Source of the DNA: Tepidanaerobacter acetatoxydans_A
Lineage (GTDB): Bacteria > Bacillota > Thermosediminibacteria > Thermosediminibacterales > Tepidanaerobacteraceae
Direction: 5' to 3'
Assembly: GCA_022840405.1 (NCBI GenBank)
Contig: JALHJR010000003.1
Coordinates: 1 to 64,000 of the forward strand
DNA length: 64,000 bases
Shown here: in pieces, positions 35,085 to 43,275 of the stretch
How the letters are laid out: every line of letters begins with the position of its first letter
Position numbering within the stretch: position 1 is the first letter of the stretch
Notes under the pieces: generated by a model
Database searches by the model: none
The model's input: only the letters and a program-made list of their open reading frames with translations
What the model was told of the DNA's origin: nothing
Position numbers and translations under genes: made by a program

Positions 35085-35191
35085 AAATAAATTAAGTAAA
35101 TTATTTAAGTAAAGGGGTGAGTCTATAGCTTAGTTACAGGAATCTGTTATAGAGTAGCTTGTCTTAAAATTAAAAAAATGGAGGGTGTATT

Positions 35192-36232
35192 ATGTCGTTG
35201 TTTCGTTCGAAAAAGTTTGTTTTACTGACTGTGTGTTTGATAGTATTAGTTTTATCACTTAGCGGCTGCGGCCAAAATGGGTCCGAGACTGACCAAAATA
35301 GCGATAAACAGGGAGAAGTTGCCCAAGAACCTATAGTACTAAAACTTGCCGAGAACCAACCGGAAGATTATCCTACAACTATCGGCGACAAGGAAATGGC
35401 AAGAATTGTTGAAGAGAAGACAAATGGTAGAATCAAGATTGAAGTTTATGCAGGAGGCCAGCTTGGAGATGAAAAAAGTGTAATCGAAGCTATCCAAATG
35501 GGCGGCTTAGATTTTGCAAGAGTCAATGCTCAGCCGTTATCCGACTTTGCAAAGACACTTAGGGTGTTATCGCTTCCATATCTATTTGAAAATGAAGACC
35601 ACTTATGGAAAGTGCTTAACGGACCTATTGGCGAAGAAATACTTGCTACCTTGGAAGAGTCTGATATGATCGGCTTAACATATTATGACTCTGGAACCAG
35701 AAATTTTTACAACAGCAAGAGAGAAGTAAAAACCCCTGAAGATATGAAAGGCTTAAAAATTCGTGTTCAACAATCAGAATTGATGGTAGGTTTAGTTGAG
35801 GCTCTTGGAGCATCAGCAACACCAATGCCATACGGCGAAGTATACAGTGCCCTTCAGACCGGTGTTATACATGGCGCTGAAAACAATTGGCCCAGCTATG
35901 ATTCCACTTCGCACTATGAAGTTGCCAAATATTTTACTCTGGACCAACATACAATGACTCCAGAAGTTGTCGTTGTTTCTAAAGCTACATGGGATAAACT
36001 GAGCGATGAAGATAAGGCCATTATTAAAGAGGCAGCTAGGGCATCTCAAGATGTTCAAAGAAAAGCATGGAAAGAATACGAAGAAAAATCCATAGCAAAA
36101 GTTAAAGCAAACGGTAACATCATAACTGAAGTTGAAGATTTTAAACCTTGGCAAGATGCTGTTGCACCGCTTTATGAGAAGTTTGGTGCCGACTACAAAG
36201 ATCTGATAGAAAAGATTGAGGCAGCAAAATAA
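35192..36232 (+). CDS. dctP: TRAP transporter solute-binding lipoprotein
   Basis: This DctP-family protein (346 residues) has a lipoprotein signal ending LSGC (Cys26). The body shows KLAENQPEDYPT, VEEKTNGRIKIEVYAGGQLGDE, the conserved ligand Arg segment GLKIRVQQSELMVGL and the TGVIHGAENNWPSYDS loop. DctP proteins of uronate clusters bind hexuronates; that is the likely ligand. GGAGGGTGTATT precedes the ATG. A strong hairpin separates it from dctQ. Confidence 0.9.
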   Translation: MSLFRSKKFVLLTVCLIVLVLSLSGCGQNGSETDQNSDKQGEVAQEPIVLKLAENQPEDYPTTIGDKEMARIVEEKTNGRIKIEVYAGGQLGDEKSVIEAIQMGGLDFARVNAQPLSDFAKTLRVLSLPYLFENEDHLWKVLNGPIGEEILATLEESDMIGLTYYDSGTRNFYNSKREVKTPEDMKGLKIRVQQSELMVGLVEALGASATPMPYGEVYSALQTGVIHGAENNWPSYDSTSHYEVAKYFTLDQHTMTPEVVVVSKATWDKLSDEDKAIIKEAARASQDVQRKAWKEYEEKSIAKVKANGNIITEVEDFKPWQDAVAPLYEKFGADYKDLIEKIEAAK

Positions 36233-36253
36233 ATAAGCTCCGATAATATGCAT

Positions 36254-36287
36254 AAGTTGCCGCTGATCTTAAGATCGGCGGCAACTT
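36254..36287 (+). promoter_or_regulatory. Perfect hairpin between dctP and dctQ
   Basis: AAGTTGCCG and CGGCAACTT flank an inner CTGATC/GATCGG stem with one G-T pair and a TTAA loop. No T-run follows. Like the hairpin behind livK it probably protects the binding-protein mRNA and reduces expression of the membrane genes. Confidence 0.65.
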
Positions 36288-36304
36288 AATAGGAGAGTGA
36301 GGAC

Positions 36305-36781
36305 TTGTTTAAAAAAATTGATGAGTATTTTAATAAATTCGTAGAATATTTCGGCATGGCCTTATTGGTATTAATGACAATCATTGTTTCCTGGGTTGTT
36401 TTTAACCGCTACTTTTTAGGTAAGACTCCGGCATGGGGTGAAGAAAGTGCTTTACTTTGTATGGTATGGTTTGGTTTTTTAAGTATGGCTCTAGGTGTAA
36501 GAGATGATAAGCACATAAGCATAGAAATCATAGGAAGAATAATTCCTTCCGGTTTGATGAATTTTCTAAAAATAGTGCATAAACTTCTAATACTGGCTTT
36601 TGCATCGTTCATGATAGTTGAAGGAATGAAAATGGTTAAAGTAGGCACAAAAAACTATATGCCAGGAATTAAATTAAATTCAGGATTTTTGTACGCTGCC
36701 GTGCCTGTAGCAGGCATAATCATAGCTTACTATGTATTAACATCCTTTAAACACGATGCACAAGAAAAGGGGGTTAAATAG
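36305..36781 (+). CDS. dctQ: TRAP transporter small permease
   Basis: This small four-helix membrane protein (158 residues) has the DctQ pattern: VSWVVFNRYFLGKTPAWGEESALLCMVWFGFLSM in the first half, written here as overlapping family segments FNRYF, WGEE and WFGFL, then RDDKHISIEI. It pairs with DctM to move the substrate with Na+. TTG 36305 has AGGAGAGTGAGG upstream. It ends just before dctM. Confidence 0.88.
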   Translation: MFKKIDEYFNKFVEYFGMALLVLMTIIVSWVVFNRYFLGKTPAWGEESALLCMVWFGFLSMALGVRDDKHISIEIIGRIIPSGLMNFLKIVHKLLILAFASFMIVEGMKMVKVGTKNYMPGIKLNSGFLYAAVPVAGIIIAYYVLTSFKHDAQEKGVK

Positions 36782-36782
36782 C

Positions 36783-38072
36783 ATGAATACTTCAGCAATT
36801 TTCCTGCTACTGGGAAGCTTTGCCATATTAGTGTTAATTAAAATGCCCATTGCATTTTCCTTAGGAATTTCATCAATAATAACAGCATACTATCTTGATG
36901 TGCCCATGGCTATGATTGCTCAAGCTATGGTTAGAGGTATAAACTCCTTTTCACTGCTTGCGATACCCTTTTTTATTATGGCAGGAGAGATAATGGGAAA
37001 AGGAGGGATATCAAGGCACCTGATTAATTTCTCGGACATATTTGTAGGCCATATACGCGGAGGCCTTGCCATGGTAAATATCTTAGCCAGCACTTTATTC
37101 GGAGGAATATCCGGTTCATCGGTTGCTGATACATCCTCTCTTGGTACGATCTTAATACCTATGATGGAACAAAAGGGATATGACACTGACTATTCAGTAA
37201 CAGTTACCGTAACAAGTTCTACCCAATCTGTCTTAATCCCGCCGAGCCACAACATGATAATATACTCACTGGCGGCAGGCGGTGTATCTGTAGGACGATT
37301 ATTTTTAGGTGGGCTAATACCCGGTATAACATTAGGTCTTGCATTAATGGCAATATCTTACATCATAGCCGTAAAAAAAGATTATCCGAGAGGCGATAGG
37401 ATTCCCTTTAAAGAAGCCATTTCTATAACAAAAGATGCCTTACTTGGCCTATTTACAGTAATAATTGTGGTAGTTGGAGTCTTTACAGGATTTTATACTG
37501 CAACTGAGGCTGCTGCAGTAGCTGTAGTATATGCATTTATCATAACATTCTTTGTGTATAAGCTGCCACTAAAAGAATTCCCGCAAATTCTCTTAAACAG
37601 CCTTGGAACGCTTGCAATTGTTATGGCTCTGATTGCTACATCAAGTGCCTATGGATGGCTCCTTGCATATCTTAAGGTACCTGCTCTTGCAAGCCAAGCA
37701 CTGCTTTCAATATCATCTAATAAATATGTAATACTCTTTGTGATAAACCTGCTTCTTTTAGCATTAGGCTGTATCATGGACATGGCACCGTTGATTCTAA
37801 TCGCTACGCCTATTTTACTGCCTGTTGCTACCAGCATAGGCATAGATCCGGTTCACTTTGGTGTCATAATGCTCTTAAATCTTTCCATTGGTCTTTGCAC
37901 TCCACCTGTTGGCAGCACCTTATTTGTAGGCTGTGCCATAGGTAAGATATCCATAGAAAAGCTGTCTCGCTATATGATGCCTTTTTATATTACTATGATA
38001 ATAGTGTTACTGCTTGTAACATATGTGCCTGCTATAACAATGTTTTTGCCTAATCTCTTGATGGGAAATTAG
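36783..38072 (+). CDS. dctM: TRAP transporter large permease
   Basis: This DctM-family permease has about 12 helices and 429 residues. It contains IPFFIMAGEIMGKGG, LFGGISGSSVADTSSLG, the FYTATEAAAVAVVYA loop and the C-terminal NLSIGLCTPPVGSTLFVG, all hallmarks. ATG 36783 follows the dctQ stop directly, with AAAAGGGGG upstream; a start inside dctQ is unnecessary. Na+-coupled uptake of a hexuronate or sugar acid is inferred from the neighbours. Confidence 0.93.
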   Translation: MNTSAIFLLLGSFAILVLIKMPIAFSLGISSIITAYYLDVPMAMIAQAMVRGINSFSLLAIPFFIMAGEIMGKGGISRHLINFSDIFVGHIRGGLAMVNILASTLFGGISGSSVADTSSLGTILIPMMEQKGYDTDYSVTVTVTSSTQSVLIPPSHNMIIYSLAAGGVSVGRLFLGGLIPGITLGLALMAISYIIAVKKDYPRGDRIPFKEAISITKDALLGLFTVIIVVVGVFTGFYTATEAAAVAVVYAFIITFFVYKLPLKEFPQILLNSLGTLAIVMALIATSSAYGWLLAYLKVPALASQALLSISSNKYVILFVINLLLLALGCIMDMAPLILIATPILLPVATSIGIDPVHFGVIMLLNLSIGLCTPPVGSTLFVGCAIGKISIEKLSRYMMPFYITMIIVLLLVTYVPAITMFLPNLLMGN

Positions 38073-38127
38073 TTTTATAGTTTAATCATAATATAAAGGA
38101 TTTTAGATGTAGCAAGGAGGCGTTCCA

Positions 38128-39213
38128 TTGAGTTGGTCAATGGCAGAATTTGAGAGAAAAGTTCAGAGAGTCCGTGCTCTTATGAACGAAGTTGGAACAT
38201 CAAATCTATTAATCAGTGAACCGATAAATTTTTTATGGTTAACAGGTGGTAGGCCTTACGTAAATATTACATCACCTAAATCCTGTGCCGATTTATTGAT
38301 AACTTATGATAAAATATATCTACTTTCAAGTAATATCGAGGCTCAGAGATTAAAAAACGAGGAACTGGATGGCCTTCCAATAGCAGTTGCAGAATATCCT
38401 TGGTGGGAACCTGCAGCATATGATGATACTTTGAAGGAAATAATTGGGAGTAGTAGCATTTATACCGATTCTCAAATAGGCGATAAATTTTCTGAGTTGA
38501 GATGGGAACTACTTCCAGAGGAACAAGAAAGATATCTTGAGACCGGAAAATGTGCTTCGAAAATTTTGGAGGAGGTAGCCTTTAGTATAAAACCAGGCGA
38601 TACTGAATTAGAAGTAGCAAGCATGATAAAGAAGGTTTCGGCAGAGAATGATTTTTATCCTTTCGTAAATCTTGTGGGTGCGGATGAACGGGCTTATAAT
38701 TGCAGACATCCTCTGCCTACAAAAAAACCAATTGAAAAGTACGTATTGCTTGCGATCTCCGGTCATAAATATGGCCTTATGACATCGATTACTCGTCTGG
38801 TGCATTTTGGAAAAGTATCCGAAGATTTGAGAAAGCGACATCAAGCAGTGCTACAAGTTGATACTGCATTTATAACAGCGACAAAGCCCGGTGTCAAAGT
38901 TAGGGATATATTCGAAATAGGAAAAACTGCCTACGAGCAGGTAGGATTTGCAAATGAATGGCATTATCATCATCAAGGTGGCATGGCAGGGTACAATTCA
39001 AGAGAGTTTAGGGCAACTTCCTATTGCGAGGTAACAGTCGCTTTAAATCAAGCGTATGCATGGAATCCCAGTATAGCGGGAACAAAATCGGAGGATACAA
39101 TCTTAGTTACTGAAGATGGCCCTGTAGTATTAACTGAAGTTATAGACTATCCTGTTACAGAAGTCGAATTTAAAGGAGAGTCGATGTATAGGCCGGATAT
39201 TTTAATTAGGTAG
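38128..39213 (+). CDS. M24 (creatinase/prolidase fold) protein without metal site
   Basis: This 361-residue protein has an N-terminal creatinase-type domain (about 1-130) and a C-terminal pita-bread domain. In active M24 peptidases the two metal Asp lie in a DxGxxxxGYxSDITR segment; here the region reads SGHKYGLMTSITR, without either Asp. The GHGIG histidine segment is HHQGGMAGY and the first Glu is Asn (AWNPSIAG), while the last Glu of KSEDT remains. It is thus not a metallopeptidase; creatinase itself is a metal-free member. AAGGAGG lies 7 nt before TTG 38128. Its place inside a uronate operon suggests a carbohydrate- or amine-acting hydrolase. Confidence 0.78.
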   Translation: MSWSMAEFERKVQRVRALMNEVGTSNLLISEPINFLWLTGGRPYVNITSPKSCADLLITYDKIYLLSSNIEAQRLKNEELDGLPIAVAEYPWWEPAAYDDTLKEIIGSSSIYTDSQIGDKFSELRWELLPEEQERYLETGKCASKILEEVAFSIKPGDTELEVASMIKKVSAENDFYPFVNLVGADERAYNCRHPLPTKKPIEKYVLLAISGHKYGLMTSITRLVHFGKVSEDLRKRHQAVLQVDTAFITATKPGVKVRDIFEIGKTAYEQVGFANEWHYHHQGGMAGYNSREFRATSYCEVTVALNQAYAWNPSIAGTKSEDTILVTEDGPVVLTEVIDYPVTEVEFKGESMYRPDILIR

Positions 39214-39257
39214 TTAAGTGTTTAGATAATAATAAAACTTAAATGGAGGTTTTTGAT

Positions 39258-40076
39258 ATGGAATATCTTTATCCCAGCAAGGAAGTAGCAGGTTACAGCC
39301 AAGTTGTAAAAGCAGGTAAAGACCTTGAATTTTGCGGGCTGGGTTTGCTGAAATTGGGCGCTAATGAGGTATGCAACCTAAAGACAGATGATGAAGAGGC
39401 AGTATTAGTTATTTTATCAGGCAAGTGCAACATAGTAGTAAATGGGAAAGAATTTACCGATCTTGGAAAAAGGAAGGATGTGTTCTCAGGTAACCCCACA
39501 TCGGTTTATATACCAATTCAAAGTTCATTTAAAGTAGAAGAAGCACAAGGATTTGCTCTGGAAGCTGCAGTAGTTTCTGCCAAAGCTGAAAAAAAATTCG
39601 AGCCATTTGTGGTAAGGCCGGAGGAAGTGGTATGCAATCATCGTGGTATTTTAAACTATCAGCGGGATGTCAGAGATATTATTGTGGCAAATGGTGAAGG
39701 CAAGGTCCATCGCATAGTAGTTGGTGAAACTATATCCTGCCCCGGACAATGGTCCAGCTATCCATCTCATAAACATGACGATTATAATCCTCCCTATGAG
39801 GCTAAAATGGAAGAAGTGTACTATTTTAAGATAAAGCCTGAAGATGGGTTTGGAATTCAAGTAATGTATAATGATGATTTATCACTAAGGAAGGCATATA
39901 TGCTAAAAGATAAAGATACAGTTATCATTCCAGAAGGTTACCATCCTGTAGCAGCAGCTCCTGGATTTCAGGTGTATTACCTGTGGGTAATGGCAGGGGA
40001 TTACGGAAGAGAGCTTGTCCCAAAAGATGATCCTAAATTAGCCTGGCTTAACAATGTAGCTCCATTATTGAAATAA
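39258..40076 (+). CDS. IolB/KduI-like cupin isomerase
   Basis: This double-cupin protein (272 residues) resembles 5-deoxyglucuronate isomerase IolB. The metal-site segment SSYPSHKHDDYNPPYEAKMEEVYYF, in pieces SHKHD and MEEVYYF, and the late PEGYHPVAAAPGF His are present. ATG 39258 is chosen since TGGAGGT (39244-39250) is the ribosome site. No inositol genes are near; it sits among uronate genes, so it may isomerise a uronate or deoxyuronate. IolB activity itself remains possible. Confidence 0.8.
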   Translation: MEYLYPSKEVAGYSQVVKAGKDLEFCGLGLLKLGANEVCNLKTDDEEAVLVILSGKCNIVVNGKEFTDLGKRKDVFSGNPTSVYIPIQSSFKVEEAQGFALEAAVVSAKAEKKFEPFVVRPEEVVCNHRGILNYQRDVRDIIVANGEGKVHRIVVGETISCPGQWSSYPSHKHDDYNPPYEAKMEEVYYFKIKPEDGFGIQVMYNDDLSLRKAYMLKDKDTVIIPEGYHPVAAAPGFQVYYLWVMAGDYGRELVPKDDPKLAWLNNVAPLLK

Positions 40077-40104
40077 AATTAATCCTTAAGGGAGGTCCGG
40101 TTTT

Positions 40105-41625
40105 ATGGTAAAACTAAATAAAGAATTATTAAAAAGTGATTTTGAATTTCCAAAAGACCTTATGGTGCAGCCTTTTCCTGATGACTTACCTGAACGGGTT
40201 ATCCAGTTTGGTGAAGGCAATTTTCTAAGAGCTTTTGTTGACTGGATGTTTCATCAGATGAACAAGCAGAACTTATTTAACGGCCGTGTGGTAGTTGTTC
40301 AGCCTATTGCTCAAGGCTTGGTCGACAGGTTAAATGAACAGGACGGCTTGTATACTCTGATTTTAAGAGGTCTAAAAGATGGAAAGCCTACTGAGCTGAA
40401 GGAAATTATAAGTTCGATAAGCCGCGGGATAAATCCTTATACTCAATGGGATGAATATCTTAAGTGTGCGGAAAATCCTGATATTGAATTCGTGATTTCC
40501 AACACTACTGAAGCCGGTATTTCATATGATAAAAACGATAGTCTTGATAAAAAACCGCCCATTTCTTATCCGGGAAAACTTACGGCATACCTGTACCACA
40601 GATTTAACCACTTTAAAGGTGATCCGGCAAAAGGTATGGTTATTATACCATGTGAACTTATTGATAGAAATGGCGACAATTTGAAAAAAATTATTTTGCA
40701 GCTATCCGATGATTGGAGCTTGCCTGAAGAATTTAAAAAATGGATAAAGGATAATAATATTTTCCTTAACACGCTCGTAGATAGAGTAGTAACCGGCTAT
40801 CCGAAAGATGAGATAGAGGATATCTTAAAATACCTTGGATATGAAGATGGCTTGGTAGATACGGGAGAACTTTTCCACTTATGGGTTATTGAAGGACCTA
40901 AGGAGCTTTCTGAAAGGCTTCCCTTTACCAAGGCAGGGCTTAATGTGTTGTGGACTGATGACATGTCACCATATAGAACAAGGAAAGTCAGAATACTAAA
41001 CGGTGCTCATACATCCTCGGTGCCTGCAGCATTCCTATATGGCCTAGAAACCGTTGGTGAGATGATGGATCATGAAGTTCTGGGTAAATTTGCACGGCAG
41101 GTTATATATGATGAGATAATTCCTTCTATAAATTTAGATAGAAATATGCTGACTGAATTTGCAGATTCTGTTGTTGAGCGATTCCAAAATCCATATATTA
41201 AACATTATCTAATAAGCATACTGCTTAACTCATCATCGAAATTCAAAACAAGAGTATTGCCGTCAATTATCGAATATCAGCAATTATACAGCAAGCTTCC
41301 GGAAAAACTTACGTTTTCTTTGGCAGCCTTGATTTCGGTATACAAAGACGGCAAGGTCGAAGGCAGTGAAATGAAAGCACGCCGGGATAAAGGCGAATTC
41401 ATCATGAAAGATGATTTGTGGGCTCTGGAATTCTTTGAGAAAACATGGAGTGAATTTGACGGTAGTAAAGAAGCTGCTAAAAAGGTAGCCGAAACGGTAC
41501 TTGCTAACAGCAAGATGTGGGAGCAAGACCTTAATAATATTGATGGTCTTACAGACAAAGTGGCTGATTATCTGTATCAAATTACCAATGATGGTATAAA
41601 AGCTACTGTTGAACGATTAGTTTAA
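40105..41625 (+). CDS. uxaB: Tagaturonate reductase (altronate oxidoreductase)
   Basis: UxaB interconverts D-tagaturonate and D-altronate with NAD(H) in galacturonate catabolism. It belongs to the long-chain mannitol dehydrogenase family, 506 residues, with RVIQFGEGNFLRAFVDWM at the N-terminus, the ISNTTEAGI dinucleotide segment, and the catalytic Lys region TRKVRILNGAHT. AAGGGAGGTCC precedes the ATG. It is followed by uxaA across a hairpin-containing spacer. Confidence 0.93.
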   Translation: MVKLNKELLKSDFEFPKDLMVQPFPDDLPERVIQFGEGNFLRAFVDWMFHQMNKQNLFNGRVVVVQPIAQGLVDRLNEQDGLYTLILRGLKDGKPTELKEIISSISRGINPYTQWDEYLKCAENPDIEFVISNTTEAGISYDKNDSLDKKPPISYPGKLTAYLYHRFNHFKGDPAKGMVIIPCELIDRNGDNLKKIILQLSDDWSLPEEFKKWIKDNNIFLNTLVDRVVTGYPKDEIEDILKYLGYEDGLVDTGELFHLWVIEGPKELSERLPFTKAGLNVLWTDDMSPYRTRKVRILNGAHTSSVPAAFLYGLETVGEMMDHEVLGKFARQVIYDEIIPSINLDRNMLTEFADSVVERFQNPYIKHYLISILLNSSSKFKTRVLPSIIEYQQLYSKLPEKLTFSLAALISVYKDGKVEGSEMKARRDKGEFIMKDDLWALEFFEKTWSEFDGSKEAAKKVAETVLANSKMWEQDLNNIDGLTDKVADYLYQITNDGIKATVERLV

Positions 41626-41687
41626 GCATGTGAACATAGATATAGACAGATAAAAGAAGCGGAGCAATAAAGGAAAGCAGTCCCTAT

Positions 41688-41719
41688 GCTTGCCGAAAAA
41701 GCTTAAGGCGACGGCAAGC
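41688..41719 (+). promoter_or_regulatory. Hairpin between uxaB and uxaA
   Basis: GCTTGCCG (41688-41695) and CGGCAAGC (41712-41719) are perfect 8-bp arms, followed by TTGCTTTTATC. It is a weak terminator or mRNA-processing element. An alternative AAAAGC/GCTTTT pairing overlaps it. Confidence 0.5.
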
Positions 41720-41761
41720 TTGCTTTTATCTTTGCACTCATGCGAAAGGATTGAAAGTTTT

Positions 41762-43249
41762 ATGACGGTAATTAGAATACATGAAAAGGACAATGTGGCA
41801 GTAGCCATCGACAAGATAGACAAGGGCGAAGTTATAAGAGTAAATTCATTTGCGATTACAGCCCTAGATAATATAGACCAAGGTCATAAAATCGCTCTTT
41901 GTGATATAAAGCAAGGCGAAAATGTTATAAAATACGGATTCCCAATAGGCCATGCTACGACCCATATAAAGGCGGGTGAATGGGTTCATAGCCATAACCT
42001 GAAAACGAATTTAGGGGAAATATCAAACTATGAATATAACCCTCATCTTTCTAATATGGATATCATCGAAACTAGTCGCACTTTCCGCGGTTTTGTTCGT
42101 GAAGACGGCAAGGTAGGTATAAGAAATGAGATATGGATTATTCCCACAGTAAGTTGTATAAACCGGAATGCTACTCTTATAGCTCAAATAGCTGCCAGAA
42201 AATTTGCAGACGTTAAAAACATAGAGGGTATTTACGAATTTACTCATCCTTATGGCTGTTCGCAGCTGGGTAAAGACCATTTAACAACTCAAACAATTCT
42301 TGCAAATCTGGTCAAACATCCCAATGCAGGCGGAGTTTTAGTGTTAGGTCTTGGCTGTGAAAACAATAATATCGATGAATTTAAAAAAATACTGGAACCA
42401 TACAACCCTGATAGAGTAAAGTTCTTAGTAGCTCAAGAAGTAGAGGATGAAATCCAGGCAGGAGTAGAGCTTATAGGAGAATTAGTCGAATATGCATCAC
42501 ATTTCGAGAGGCAGGCTTGTCCTATATCAGAGCTGGTAGTGGGACTTAAATGTGGTGGTTCTGACGGATTTTCAGGTATAACTGCAAATCCGTTAGTGGG
42601 TTCTTTTTCAGATAAGTTGATTTCTTATGGTGGGAGTACGATTTTAACTGAAGTACCGGAAATGTTTGGTGCTGAAACCATCCTTATGAACCGAGCTATA
42701 AATCGTGAAGTATTTGAAGATATAGTAAAAATGATAAATAATTTTAAAGAGTATTTCATGAGTTATAACCAGCCAATTTATGAGAATCCATCACCAGGCA
42801 ACAAAAAAGGTGGCATTACAACTTTAGAGGAGAAATCTTTAGGCTGTATACAAAAGGGCGGAACAAGTGATGTAGTAGATGTGTTAGATTATGGCGATGT
42901 GGTAAAAAAGAAGGGTCTTAGTTTGCTCAACGGTCCCGGTAATGATATGGTAGCATCAACGGTGCTTGCTGCTGCAGGGTGCCATTTAATTCTGTTTACA
43001 ACAGGAAGGGGGACACCTTTAGGAACTGCAGTGCCTACCATAAAAATATCTACTAATAGTGACCTTTATAATCGGAAATCAAACTGGATGGATTTTGATG
43101 CAGGCAGGCTTCTATCCGGTGAAACAATGGAAAAACTAACTTCAGAACTTATAGACTATGTTGCAGATATTGCCTCAGGACAAAAAAATAAAGCTGAGGA
43201 GATGGGATTTAGGGAGATTGCCATCTTTAAAAATGGAGTCACATTGTAA
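41762..43249 (+). CDS. uxaA: Altronate dehydratase
   Basis: UxaA dehydrates D-altronate to 2-keto-3-deoxygluconate. The 495-residue protein is the full-length form: N-terminal SAF domain (about 1-75, IGHATTHIKAGEWVHSHN) fused to the catalytic domain with the Fe/Mn-site features (HPYGCSQLGKDH, LKCGGSDGFSG, LTEVPEMFGAE) and TTGRGTPLG near the C-terminus. ATG 41762 has AAAGGATTGAAAG upstream; the frame remains open before it, but no better start is seen. Confidence 0.94.
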   Translation: MTVIRIHEKDNVAVAIDKIDKGEVIRVNSFAITALDNIDQGHKIALCDIKQGENVIKYGFPIGHATTHIKAGEWVHSHNLKTNLGEISNYEYNPHLSNMDIIETSRTFRGFVREDGKVGIRNEIWIIPTVSCINRNATLIAQIAARKFADVKNIEGIYEFTHPYGCSQLGKDHLTTQTILANLVKHPNAGGVLVLGLGCENNNIDEFKKILEPYNPDRVKFLVAQEVEDEIQAGVELIGELVEYASHFERQACPISELVVGLKCGGSDGFSGITANPLVGSFSDKLISYGGSTILTEVPEMFGAETILMNRAINREVFEDIVKMINNFKEYFMSYNQPIYENPSPGNKKGGITTLEEKSLGCIQKGGTSDVVDVLDYGDVVKKKGLSLLNGPGNDMVASTVLAAAGCHLILFTTGRGTPLGTAVPTIKISTNSDLYNRKSNWMDFDAGRLLSGETMEKLTSELIDYVADIASGQKNKAEEMGFREIAIFKNGVTL

Positions 43250-43275
43250 CTTGTATGCTTAAAGGAGGAGATAAA

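Noticed and set aside
32461..35100. Shared AT-rich motifs (AAATTAAGTAA, TTTAA-TAAGTAT) upstream of the Gfo/Idh, ROK and dctP genes
   Set aside because: In such AT-rich spacers matches of this length are expected by chance, and they are not symmetric; a motif search over relatives would be needed.
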